Part shown: positions 48,161 to 59,789 of the stretch, in pieces | Layout of the letters: each line of letters opens with the position of its first letter | Position numbering within the stretch: position 1 is the first letter of the stretch | NCBI GenBank assembly: GCA_036850595.1 | Contig: CM072154.1 | Coordinates: 8,563,330 to 8,627,329, forward strand | DNA: 64,000 nucleotides | Reading direction: 5' to 3' | Source: Rhyacichthys aspro | Lineage: Eukaryota; Chordata; Actinopteri; Gobiiformes; Rhyacichthyidae | Position numbers and translations under genes: made by a program | The notes under the pieces: generated by a model | What the model saw: only the letters and a program-made list of their open reading frames with translations | Database searches by the model: none | What the model was told of the DNA's origin: nothing

Positions 48161-48222
<62 letters not shown>
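48161..48222. repeat. (GT)n microsatellite, 62 bp
   Basis: An uninterrupted alternating GT tract of 31 units. Long alternating purine-pyrimidine tracts can adopt Z-DNA. The overlapping Val-Cys and Thr-His frames on both strands are artefacts. Confidence 0.97.
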
Positions 48223-48223
<1 letters not shown>

Positions 48224-48644
48224 AGTGCTCCCTCTCCATCCGTCATTGGCCCAGGCTGGAGAGGAGACTACTCGGAGCCCAGAAAGCAGGGGTCAAGTCC
48301 AGGCTTACTCAACCCCCCACAGGCCCTCTGCCCCCTACCCCCAACCCCCAGTCCTCTCTCCATCACCCTCCGATGAGCGACGGAGGGCCGAGGAGGAGGA
48401 GGAGGTGGGGAATGGTATGGCTGATGAGAGGAGGAGGAGATCTATGAACAGAGAGGGGGCAATAAAAAAAAAAAAAAAAGGAAAGAAAAAAGGGAGGATT
48501 TAGAAATGGAAGGTCTGAGGATTGTACCTGGTGAAAAGAGCAGATAGGTGGAAGACCCAAAGAGGAACGGGAAGTTAGATGCCAACTACAGAGTCACTGA
48601 AAACTATTTAAAGCCATAGATGAGGATTAGGTTTGATCGAAAAG

Positions 48645-48830
48645 AACATATGAACAGCCATGGCATCCTGGGACAGGCTGTTGTCTGTGAACACACCCAG
48701 TGAAAATGTGTCTGACGGTGATTTTGCTTTTAAATACCCTAATCCTTCATGTAAAAATGTGAGCTCAAATACATGTGTGCTTCTCCTCTAGCAGTGCTCA
48801 GTTTGTAGAAGTGAAACTAAAATGGCTCCA
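48645..48830 (+). repeat. Dispersed repeat family, copy 2
   Basis: Matches copy 1 in 'gaacagccatgg' and 'gcttctcctc' plus 'agcagtgctca', and copy 3 in 'gctgttgtct' and 'gaacacacccagt', 'ccttcatgtaa'. Same strand and same block order as the other two copies. No coding content. Confidence 0.45.
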
Positions 48831-48849
48831 TCCATCGGCTGTTTTATGT

Positions 48850-50410
48850 GTTATTTCTTTCACAATGGAGATCTATTGACAAGAGCAAAGATAGTTATTC
48901 TAATTGATTATACACTACACAAAACATGGTTTTGACCGACTTATTTTGTTCAGACACCTTTGAGTCAAGCCCTCATGTCCATAACTCAGTCTTAAACTAA
49001 GCAGCTCAGAAGGTCTTTCTCTGTCTCTTAAATAGAAAATGATTGGCAGACATTTTATATTTAAGAGACTTTAAAAAGAGGGACTTTTTGTCCTTTTTTC
49101 TTGTCAGGGAACCCTTAACCATGACTTTAAGGCTACATATGTTAATAATGCAGTGTATTTTATGGTAAAACATTACATAATGTACTCAAATCTATATCTA
49201 GTTAGGTTTTCGTAACTCTCTGCTCCTATACCTCTGATTGGATCAAGTTTACATTTTGTCATTCAATGTCATTGCAATAATAGTTCTAAAACTATTAGTG
49301 TAAATACTAAACTTGTTAATATTCAATATTCAAACCATTTTCCCCTTGATGACAATTTAGATACAACAGTGACCTCCTTAGTGGCAACTGAGGTCTCCAG
49401 CCAGCATAGTAAGCATTACAATGAAGTAATATACAGTAAGTTTAATGCATGTAATCAATGCACAGTATTGCAAGATCATATTGTACTGTGTTGTTGCTCG
49501 ATCTTAAACAGCCAATACAGCACCCTCTTTTCTAAGGTCCTTTAGAACATGTTTGCTGATGACCCTCAGCACACACAAAGCTGGACAAAGGTGTCTTAAA
49601 TACAGTCTTGAATGCTTTTTGTCCTGTAATGACCTCAGCTGTCAATAGTAACAACGATAACAGATTAGTTTAGCTGGAACTGCAGTGAGTTGAGAAAGAG
49701 TGTCTAAAGATGGGTAGAGCAGAGCCGAGTGTGTTTGTGTGTGAGAGGTGCAGAGTGATGTGTGCCAGGTACAGGCCTCAGAGTGGTCTGTGCGCTTCTC
49801 AGAGCACCACCTCGGAGTCGGTGTCAGGGTGGCGTCAGCGATGGCCGGCGCACAGGCTCCAAGGGTCTGCTGGTATTTTTAACAGACACACACACTATCA
49901 CCTCCTGCTTGGCCCGTAGGTCACTGACTCATCAGGGATGGACCGCTGCCTGATCTCCCTCAGACGAGCCAACAAGTCCTTTTTTTTTCAACACAAGATC
50001 TTCAGAGTGTGTTTCTGCAGCTCAGGGATGGAGTCCAGAACAGTCCACAAGCCAAAAAGGGTTTTCTATTATAACCATTTGAAAAATTTGTGTTGCATCA
50101 ATGAGCGTTCGAATGTCAGAACGATTTAAATGAATAAATTCAAAACTTTTTTCCTTCAAGGGGTAACTCAAATGGTAAATGTTTGGAGAGAACAGAGAGA
50201 GAGAAGAGATAATCCATGTTTTGTTCTGTAAAAAAAACTGTGAGGAACTAATGCGTATGTGAGAAAGTCAAGTAAAATCTAAATCTTCCTCCTAATCTTA
50301 TCTTACACAATCATTTAAAATCAAATCACTGCATTTAACTGTTCTGTCTTTCTTTTTTTTCTTTTTCTTTCTACCAGAATACACAAACCCGGGTCTAGTC
50401 CATGTATATT
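48850..50410. other. Intergenic DNA, no gene seen
   Basis: AT-rich up to about 49680. A GC-richer stretch at 49700-49930 has overlapping short frames but no domain. There is no element boundary that I can support. Confidence 0.45.
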
Positions 50411-50424
50411 CACTGCTCTTTTGA

Positions 50425-50610
50425 AGATCCATCAGTGTTTAGCCTCGTGCGGTGCGTTGCCAGCGGCCCTGACAGACCCTGTGTTTGATCTTGTGATGAA
50501 GCTGCAGTTGGTGAAGTCATCCCCGCTGCTGCTGCTGCTGCACCTAAGCACTGCACTAAATAATGATCATTATGGCCATCGTAAAGCTCCGTATGTGGAT
50601 TTCTCTTCTC
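50425..50610. promoter_or_regulatory. Candidate non-coding regulatory island
   Basis: Contains 'gtgtttgatcttgtgatg', a (CTG)n run at about 50525-50541, and 'aaataatgatcattatggcc', which includes the palindrome ATAATGATCATTAT. The 98-residue frame across it has no family resemblance. Texture suggests regulatory DNA. Confidence 0.3.
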
Positions 50611-51939
50611 TCATTCTTCTCCATTATCTGTTCCTCCTCCTGCCCCTCATTTCTTCCCTTTCCCTCAGACTACTCCCTCCCTCCTCCCTCCTGTATGTAT
50701 TCACCTCTCTGTGCTAATCATAGATACTTTTCATAGTTTCATGTTCCACTTTATACACAGGCAGTCCTGGAGTCTATGGGACCTTAGACTCAATTTTATA
50801 GGCACCCTTCTAACTTTTGTGACATTACTAACATTGTCAAGTCATTTCTGTGCAAAATCGCATCAGTCTTTGAGGTTCAAACACTGGTGTCATGCTTGGA
50901 CCTTGCATTTCAAGCTGACTTCTAGCTATCTGGACACATGTTTGGTTCTCACTTTTCCCGCTTCATTTGCAAAACACCAGCTTCTGATTGGTTAAAACAG
51001 CTTTTGTACCTTTAGTTCTTTTATTACATTGAGGGGGGGAGTTTATATTGATGCCCTGGGAGCACTTTACTTCCTGTGGTGTGATTTTCCATTATAAATC
51101 AAATGTTACCTTAAAATTCTCCGGTGCATATTTTTCTGCAACTCTCTCTGATGTAAAATGCTTCGTTAATGATCAAAATCAAAAATATCATTGCTGTAGT
51201 TTCTGAATGTGAGCCACAACAAATACCCAGACATTCACACCTTTGGAGATTTGAAAAAAAAAAAAACAGATGCAAGTGATCAAGGGCACTTCTGAATGCA
51301 TCTCTCAAGGCGTAATCCATTTAAATTCAGACTGCATTTAAGACCATACATTGCATTAAGATGACCATGTTAGATATTTTAGAGGCAAGTCTGTAGGGCC
51401 ATAGTTTTGGAGAAGTCATATCTGTGTCCTATGGTTAAATTTGACTCTAAAATAGCTTTCATTTGTTAACAATCATCACAAAATATTGTACAAATTATAG
51501 TCATTCTTCACTCCTTTTTTTAAAATAAATCCCTACACTACAGAGATCCTATAACACAACACATCATCTCTCCTTGTCTCTCTTGCCTTCACAAAAGCAG
51601 TGCCTTTGACTTTTTATTTCCAAACATCTTTCTGATTCATTCTCTCATCATTTTCTCTTGTTTCAATCTTCATCTTTCTCAATTCTCAGCTGTATACTTT
51701 GGCCTAATTAAGCCTCCCTTTTGGCCGTTTTAAGTTCATCCCGTGTTCTCTTTACTCATTCCGCACAGCTCCATCTAAACTATGTTCTCCTGTCAGCCGC
51801 CTTCTTCCCTCCTTCTCTCTCTCTTTCGCCTCTCCGTTTTCTACCTCCATCCGTCTTTCTGGCTCATCTGTTCCTGTCTGGGCTTCTGAATGTGCACTCT
51901 GGATAACCCGCAGCGCAGCCTCCCCTCAGTTTCCTGTGC

Positions 51940-52150
51940 TGAGATGCACCCTATTTATTTCATTGATTTTCACAAGGGAAAGAATGTGCAGACCAAAGAC
52001 TGACTGGCTGCGCGGGGTTTAGCCGAGTTGAGCCGCCGCGTTACTCAAGTCACCGGGGAGACAGTTTGATTTGCTTGGTATCAGGGAGCTGTTAGGAGCT
52101 GTTAAAAATTGGATTTGATGATTTGTTTGATTGCACAGGGGGCTAGAGAA
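51940..52150. promoter_or_regulatory. Candidate non-coding regulatory island
   Basis: Block with 'ccctatttatttcattg' (MEF2-like CTATTTAT), 'agccgagttgagccgccgcg', a direct repeat 'gagctgttaggagctgtta' and 'tttgatgatttgtttgattg'. Non-repetitive otherwise. MEF2-type motifs would suit a muscle/heart enhancer, but this is unverified. Confidence 0.3.
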
Positions 52151-53815
52151 AAGTGGGAATGCTTTTACTGTTTTTGTTGTCAGTACAACTGGCTTTCGTG
52201 GGGTTCCAGGAGATTACATATGTCAAACTAATTGTCCCAGTGTGGCTCTTTGCGAATTTCTATCTGTTTCACAATTGGAATTATTTTGAGAAAAGCTCAA
52301 AAAGGCATCATTACATTTCATATTCTTCTATTATTTGCATAGTCTTAATTGCAATATAACTTCTAATTTTGATCATTGTAGGTGATGATGCTTATTCTGT
52401 ATTATCTATGGTTGTTTTAGCTTCTTTTTCTTTTCTTTTTTTCCAGATTTGTCACCCTTAAATGTTTCACATCATCAAACAAATGTAAATTTTAGAAAAA
52501 GATAACTCAAGTAAACACAAAATGCAGTTTTAAAGTAGTGATTTTATTTATTAAAGGGGAAAAAAAATAGACCACATACTTGATTAGAAAGCCATCTTAG
52601 TCTAATTTCAGTAAATAGACAAATATGCAAAAAATAAATAAATAAATAAAATCAGGAAGGGGGCATATATTTTGTCACAGCACTGTAGAGTTGACTTCTC
52701 TACTCTAGCTCTTCGAATGGTCTCTGAGGTAAAAGCACCTTCAAATGAGCATATACAAGCTGAAGCACAAACAAGGCTTAATAAATCCCTAAACTTATAG
52801 ATAGCTGTCTTTAATCCTTGGGGGCCCCTTCATTTTGTCCTCCACCTGGGTCCCTAGGGCACAAAAAATGATTTAATGGTTGCCATGGAAACATTAAGGG
52901 ATTTCAACATCAGGGAATGAAAAAAAATTTAAAAACAGATCACATTGCAATGGTTGTTGATTATTGAAAAAAGGCAGTTTGAATGGGAATCAATGGCGCA
53001 AAAAAAAAAAAAATGATGAAAGGAGTAATTTTATTTAACGGCATAGGAATGACTTGAAGTTAAACAAAATAATGAAAAATGTACAACCTGGTCAAATTTT
53101 ATGCCATTTGCATCTAAACAGCCAAAGTTATGCAAAAATAAAATTCAAAAACACAAAAAATGTCAAGGAACCCAAGAAGGTTAAAGCGGTCACTTTTTGC
53201 ATCCTTCTCTCAATGCACTGCACAAGTTGATTTGGTTTCAGCCATTTTGAGGCTCTACATTGTCAACATTCATGCACCTTTTATCCTTTTATAGTCAAAA
53301 CTTTCCTCGGTGTGCCTTAAAGTGGCCCAGTGCTTGTGCCATTACTGGGCATGAGCTGTGTTGATGTGCTGACTGATTGGTATTACCATTTACAAGGCTT
53401 GAATTATGACCCAAACGTGTGCAAAGACAGGGTGGAGACAACCTGTAGAGTCGGGAGGGTCGGCTATCAAAAACAAGACCCCTCCCCTGCCCCTCGCTCT
53501 TCCCTGTGGGTGTTTGAGTGAGTGAATGCATGCTGGGATTCCTCATGCCTGTCTCATTGTCCTGGGCCCTGTAAGACAAAGGGTTAAGTAAATGTTTGGG
53601 GAAGATAAGGCCACTCACCCTGACAGGCAGCAGGCCCCACTGCCCAGGGGGGCTCACACCCGAATACATCACACTCACGCATTATTATATTCACAATGAT
53701 TAGTGACGTGTTGGACGAGTCAAATCCTTAGCTCATTAGATTCTGTTTTGTGACATGTAGCATTAAATATTAGCGACTAATTATAAATAATGTGCATAAC
53801 AGAATAGAGAAAAAT
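52150..53815. other. Intergenic DNA, no gene seen
   Basis: AT-rich, with an (AAAT)n run at about 52630-52650 and an A-run near 53000. One near-palindromic RFX-like X-box, GTTGCCATGGAAAC, lies at 52879-52892. The 127-residue minus-strand frame at 53295-53678 has no recognisable domain. Confidence 0.45.
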
Positions 53816-53821
53816 ATACAA

Positions 53822-54470
53822 ACATGTTCTTTTTTCAAGGCCCAGGGGCCAATTGCAGTGTTTTATTTGGCCCTCTGATATATTTGGAGACTTTGGACAG
53901 TAATCAGACAGTAAAAAAGACAAAGGGCACTAAACTATTGTAAAGACAGGCCTATATAAGAGGGAAGAATGCCACCCTACAAATAAACAAAATGACACTT
54001 AACGGGGCCAAAAAGGAGCTTAAAATGAGCAGTGGCAAAAATTGAAGTGAATCTACAAAATGATGCGTAAAAAAGAGGCATAAAGGAGGAAATTAATGTT
54101 AAAATCAAACTGATGTGATGTAAAAGATACCCAAGTGTCACTAAAGTATTCTAAAGATCTGCAATAGGGAAGAATCCAACCACAAAATGACACTAAACAG
54201 GGGTAAACATTTAAAGGGACCAAAATGGGGCTTAAAATGAGGGCAAAAGGGCACAAATTGTGAATTCAGGAAATGATGCGTAAAAAAGAGGCATAAAGGA
54301 GGAAATTTATGTTAAAAAAACAAACTGATGTGATAAAGACTGCAATGAAGATAAAACTTATATTCAAACACTAAAATTTAATAAAAGCAATCCAAATATC
54401 TTCAGCCCCTGAGAGGATTCTTATTTACTATGACGGCCCCTCACCCTTTTAGTTTCACACTACTGCCTTT
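53822..54470 (-). mobile_element. hAT-like element related to family A, reverse orientation (~650 bp)
   Basis: The left side 'caaggcccaggggcc' is the complement of the right end of the 62449-63047 element ('cccctgggccttg'). The right side 'cagcccctgagaggattc' and 'cggcccctcac' is the complement of that element's left part ('gaatcctttcaggggct', 'gtgaggggcc'). The interior has no 21-bp units but a 213-bp tandem duplication. Terminal repeats are decayed and no target-site duplication is clear. Confidence 0.65.
53990..54345. repeat. 213-bp direct duplication inside the hAT-like element
   Basis: A block with 'aatgatgcgtaaaaaagagg' followed by 'cataaaggaggaaatt' and 'caaactgatgtgat' begins at 54059 and again at 54272. 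Flanking 'gacacttaacgggg' and 'gacactaaacaggg' also repeat. Only small differences separate the two copies. Confidence 0.8.
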
Positions 54471-55179
54471 ATTGTATAGTAGACAGTAAGACACTTTTTT
54501 TTTTCATAAAATCTGTTTGATTAAATATTTTGTTATACGAAAATCTTTATGCTGTTGTATATATGCACATTTATTTTATTCATGTATTTTCACTTGCTCA
54601 AAATAAATAAAGAATAAAGTGGAATACTGCTAACCCCGGAAGACTGAAATACCCCTTCGGACCACTAGGTGGAGGTCTGAGGTACTGGCACAAGACATAT
54701 TTCAACTTCTTAACATTGGAGTGAAACTGTAAACACAAATGTAATTCCGTGTTCTTGACACATTTATTATATCCATTTGCTCACATTATTTTGAATCTGA
54801 CGCTAAACGATCCACGGAATGTAAATTGAAAACGTTAAACTGCATAAACATCTGCATTGCAGCGTGAGTCCAGATGATCTATTGTACATACCATAAATCA
54901 GTGCTGCACATGTACAGGCCTTGCACAACAACACTGGGCAATTCTGTACATTTTTGCGTAAACTGTGCATTCAAGCCCAGAAATGAAGATATGTCAAACA
55001 GTTTACCCGATTCTTTTGAGTAAATGTGGGCAGTTTAAAGTCAGTCCTACTCTTTGCATCGCTTCAGGTTTCAGATACGTGTGGACGGTGTGTGCACGTT
55101 GAATAAGTTGTCTTTTACAGAACGGCACTAGACTTCGCTCTTGTGCCGTCTTTAGCGGTCGACAGCCACTCGGGGTAAA

Positions 55180-55690
55180 TTTGAGATACTTAAAGAATTA
55201 CCGCTCCTTATCTGTTTGTGTGCTTTTTAATAGACTGCGACTGAAGCGCGATGAAAATGAAGTGTGCGGGAAAAAATGCAAGCTCACATGACGAACGCCT
55301 TATAAAACCGTTGTCAAAACATTATTTCAGGGGCCGCTTTGGTTGTCCTAAGCAATTATACAAAGCATGAGCCTCCATTGACACCCGTCTCTGGAGACCA
55401 TAGATTCATCCCACAGACCGTTTGTCTTCTTCTGTGGTTTTCCTCGTATCAAAATAACATAATGAGGCTTCTTATTACAATTAGCTGACAGCTGTATTAA
55501 ACAATGCCACCCACTCACTGGAGATGCCCTCATTAGTGAGCACTGATTGCTAGAGATTGGGAGTTCGGAGGGGTAATAATAACCCAAACACCTCCTTCTC
55601 ATTGGTGGAGCGCTCTCATTCTCCTCGGCCTCGTTCACTCCCTGTTGGGCTTTATCAGCGGTCCTGCTCAATGTCCTACTGTCATGTCTT
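55180..55690. promoter_or_regulatory. Candidate enhancer or promoter block (~500 bp)
   Basis: The longest stretch of complex, non-repetitive, motif-rich DNA in the 3' desert. It contains a GATA-type TTATCT (55208-55213), TATAAAA (55301-55307), and TGACAGCTGT (55486-55495), where a MEIS-type TGACAG overlaps the E-box CAGCTG, followed by a Sox-like AACAATG and an inverted CCAAT at about 55600. The 107-residue minus-strand frame has no family resemblance. Could be a distal gata5 enhancer or a non-coding RNA promoter. Conservation not tested. Confidence 0.4.
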
Positions 55691-56574
55691 GATGTGATTT
55701 ATGTCAGAGGCTGTGAAGTCGACTTATCTTCCTCTCCTCCCAGTCCCGTTCCCCTCCCCTCGGCTCTGTGCTCTGCAGCGCTGGCTCCTTCAGTCGCAGC
55801 CAGCCTGTCTCCTCAGCAGGGGCCGGGGTGGACTGAGTGGTGGGACGGGGGAGCAGTGCAGAGTGGAGAATCGTATTGTACTAACCCCACCTGCCTCTGA
55901 AATGATGGTGATGCTAGGACACAAACGTTTACATTCACACATATGTTTACCTCTCACATTTTCCAGATATCATTGGAAAAAAAATAGGAAAAAAATAGCC
56001 TGATGATAGCTGCTGATCTAACTCCTGTTTCTAGCTCAGAAGCAGACCTGATGATAATTGGTCAAAATATGGCAAAAGCTGTTTCCTTGTAGTGGCTCAA
56101 AACCGTAACCAAAATCAAAATATATATATCATGGAAGCTTTCAGGACTTTTTTATCTGCAGGTCAAAAAAAGTGAACATCCAAACAATAAAGTGTCTTTT
56201 GTACATTTATTCACCATTTACAACAAACTCATACACATTTTCTGCAAAACCTGTAATGTAGTGGGCATCAGACCCATATGTAATTTACACCATACCTGGC
56301 TGGCACTTTCAAAGTAAAGTTTCAATCAAAAAATAATATTGAATATAATAATAATTGAATGTAATAATAATATTAAATGCAAATTGAATAAAATGAATGT
56401 GAATGTAACTCCATTGTTATGCTAATGTAATGAGAATATTAATAACTCACATTTAAATACCACGGACAAGCTACAAAGTTAATTGTCTACAAAGCCACCA
56501 ACTATTCAATTTTAGTTTTGATTTTTGTTCCCCTCAAAGAAAAAAAAGTCACTTAGAGACAATCACCCTAGTGG

Positions 56575-57175
56575 ATTTGTACTGTACTACTACTTATACT
56601 TACACCTATACTGTACTATACTGCACTATACTAAATTCATACTATAATACTGCTATACTGTACTGTACTGTACTGTATAATACTATAATAATAATAATAA
56701 TAATTAATAATAATAATAATAATAAAAACTTATACTCATACTAATGCTAATACCTATTCAATACTATCCTCATGTTACTCTACTACACTATAATAATACT
56801 TTTATACCTACACTACACTACACTACACTACACCACACCACACCACACCACACCACACCACACCACACCACACCACACCACACCATACTATACTATACTA
56901 TACTATACTATACTATACTATACTATACTATACTATACTATACTATACTATACTATACTATACTATACTAGTGCTACACTAATGCTATACTATACTATAC
57001 TATACTATACTATACTATACTATACTATACTATACTATACTATACTATACTATACTAATGCTACACTAATGCTACACTATTCTTATTCTATACTAAACTA
57101 TGATTATGATTATGATTATGATTATGATTATGCTAATACTAATACTAATACTAGACTACACTACACTACACAACA
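56575..57175 (+). repeat. Composite pentanucleotide (ACTAT/ACTAC/CACAC) array, ~600 bp
   Basis: Starts with irregular 'actat/actgt' units and (AAT)n at 56686-56725, then pure 'actac', 'accac' and 'actat' 5-bp blocks from about 56810 to 57057, broken once by 'agtgctacactaatgct' (56970-56987), then (ATTATG)n at about 57100-57133, (CTAATA)n and again 'actac'. Two plus-strand frames stay open with five-residue periodic Tyr/Thr/His products; these are repeat artefacts. Confidence 0.95.
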
Positions 57176-57179
57176 GACT

Positions 57180-58740
57180 TCTGATTAGTCTGATCAACAC
57201 AAGTAATTTCTGGTAACATTTTTCTGAGAAGGACAACAGTCATTCACATCATTAATTTTAAACACATTCTTCTGTTGTAACAGACTGTATGAGAGACAGA
57301 ATCCAAGCTACAATACTTTTGAGTTATTCTCTGGCCTGTTTCAATAATAACAAGACTTAAGTCGAATATTTCCATACTTTTTACGCCCTGGACATTTCCC
57401 ACTGGAGCGCCTCCCTTCCTCCTGCCTTTGATGTGCTTTTAAAGTGTCCCGCCGCTCTCTGCTTTCCCTCTCACTTGACAATTGTTTATGACTTTTGAAA
57501 TGCTCTATGTGAGTCTCAATGGCATACTTAAAGAAGAATAACTGGCCTCCAAACAAAGACAGTCAGATGATAGGAAGCGGAGAAGCAGAACGTGAAGCAG
57601 CACAGAGAGAAACTGTTTATAGCCTTTATCTGGCTTATTATGCTGCTGTTTCTTATGTGGCTGACATGCTTGTCACAGGAATAGCTGCAGAGAAGGACAG
57701 AGGGAGTTGGAAGTGTAGACAATAATTAGAAAGCAGTGCAAAAGAGAAAACAAAAGACATAGAAGGAAATAATATGTAAAGGGAGAAAGTGGACCACCCA
57801 GGTGTTCTGCTCCGTAACTGTATTTAGATGGATGTGTCCAGGCTTAGACCCAAACCACCAGTGCCAGCACTAGCTCTGATCCAGCAGCAGCCCATTAATA
57901 AGTGTTATTTTAAAATATTTACTGTGAAATCTTTATGAGATGCCACAATCAATTATTTACTGATTTGCATTACCTGTATCAGTAAACCTATCTTAGTTGC
58001 TTTCAGTTTTAATTTTATATCTTGGTTGCACTTTTTAAATATGGCACATTCAGATAAAGATGTATTTATCATAGTGAAGAAGTTCATTTAATTTATATGG
58101 AGTCAGCAAGATGGTGTTTGTGGACATGTGTGTGCTCACTAGAGTTTATTAGACTGAAGGAGCCAGCCTTGCGTAAAAGGTTTTGTTTTAAGCTGCGCAA
58201 AATGAGCACCTAAGTTACTATATTTTGAGTTGTGCATATAATAATCATTTGACAATCTTAAAATACAGAATGTAAAGTTTTCAGAACCCAGTAGAAGGAG
58301 CCAATACTTCCTGTTCCTGTTTTTGCTGCTTCCCAAAGTGGACAAACTGAGCACGGCAACAGAAAAAGTGCCTTTTTTTATTGAACACATAATGGTGCAT
58401 GAAGGCTTGTGTTTATGGAGTAACCCCTATTGTTGAGGTTACTCCATTCTTAAATCTATATAATGTTTAAACTGGCAGTAATAAGAACTAATAGGTTAAA
58501 CTGCCTATTCAATAACATCTCAACATATTTTACTGTAATAACATAAATGGAGCAGGGGTTAACTCCTAATGTATTTTACCAAAAGCTAAGGTCTGCTTGA
58601 ACAAGACCAATCTCCATTAGCCTTATGGTACCATTCTTCTTCTCTGAACCTCCTTCCTGACTCTGCACGACTCTGAACTCTAACCCTCACTTTCTCTCTC
58701 TCTTCACTTTTTCCTAAACTTTCCTCGACATTTTCTCTTC
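57180..58740. other. Intergenic DNA, no gene seen
   Basis: Moderately AT-rich with overlapping short frames near 57341-57725. No family resemblance, splice pattern or element end could be supported. A pyrimidine-rich stretch lies at about 58630-58760. Confidence 0.45.
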
Positions 58741-58749
58741 TCCACCCAT

Positions 58750-59125
58750 CCCTCTTGTCTACCATCCTGCGCAGGTCCTCGCGGAGCTAATATTTCAGCC
58801 CTGCCTTAGTCTCTGCGGCGGCCGGTCCTTATCGGCTCACGAAGAGGCTAAGAAAACAGTGTGATGTGGGATCCTTATAGGACGGGATGGTGTAATTGCC
58901 TAATTGCTTTTTTTTGTCTCCCGTCAGAGAGGTCTGCTTTGTGTCAGGCAGGCAGGAGCCCATAAACACGCCGCAGCTATTCCCAGCATCTCCCTCAATG
59001 TCACTGTTTTGCGCAGCTTGATTGGCTTAACTCGGAGCCAGGGCCTATTGCTCATTGGCTCCTCCCAGGATGAATGGCCCCTCTGACAGCCAATGGGGCC
59101 ACAGCTGGGTGAGAGGGTGAGTAAG
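58750..59125. promoter_or_regulatory. Candidate regulatory island with several CCAAT-type boxes
   Basis: Includes 'gagctaatatttcagccc', 'tccttatcggctc', 'gtaattgcctaattgc', 'cttgattggctta', 'gctcattggctcc' and 'cagccaatgggg' (three CCAAT-type boxes within about 80 bp near 59020-59095). GC-balanced and non-repetitive. The frames across it are short and overlap on both strands. Confidence 0.35.
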
Positions 59126-59504
59126 AGAGTAAACAGCATTTTTCTAGAGTCAGGGACATGCACGGCTGTCTTGGTTGGGAATTCCATGTTATGTTTTTAG
59201 TTTTTGTTCCCAGGAGAACAATATGTGTAGAATAGGACAGGTAACCACGGTAACGTTTAAGTTTTGCTTTCAGTGTTGGATTCAAGCTGTAACTAAGCAG
59301 TATAAAATGGATTCTAATGTAATATTATGTTCAAGGTGAAGAATATGTTTCTTAGCACTGTTAAATATAAAAATGTCTCATAATATATACAAAACATGTG
59401 ACACGACTATTTTCATATCTAACCACATTCTTTTTCCAAAAATGCTTTAACTTATATTAAAATGTAAAGGTAGAGTGCGTAGTTTAGCAGCATATACATA
59501 CACC

Positions 59505-59735
59505 TCTTTTCACAGCCTGTGGGAAGCTACGGTAGCCTCACAGGGACATGCTGTTGTCTAGGAACAAACCTGTAGAAAACCAGTCAGATGATGAGTTCAT
59601 TTTAAAATGTAGTGGCAAAATTAATTTAGTTCCTAAACTTTCTAAGCCTTCATGCAAGATTATGTAATCAAAAAACGTGAATGCACTTCTCCTTCTGCAA
59701 AAGAAGGCTGTGTTTGTCCTCTCTGGGCAGTTGTA
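59505..59735 (+). repeat. Dispersed repeat family, copy 3
   Basis: Shares 'gggacatgctgttgtct', 'gaacaaacctg', 'ccttcatgcaagattatgtaa', 'gcacttctcctt' and 'ctctgggcag' with the copies at 3.1 and 48.6 kb, in the same order. This copy is the longest and may extend to about 59790. Confidence 0.45.
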
Positions 59736-59789
59736 GGAAGAGGAAATAATGGAACTTCCCCTGCACTATGGTGCTTTAAATGCCTCATT

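Noticed and set aside
48052..48503. Three overlapping plus-strand frames of 104-131 residues with Val-Cys repeats
   Set aside because: They are created by the GT microsatellite and a purine-rich stretch. All three frames being open at once is typical of dinucleotide repeats.
56744..57188. Open frames with Tyr/Thr/Ile five-residue periodic products
   Set aside because: A pentanucleotide repeat without stop codons gives open frames automatically. There is no flanking coding sequence.
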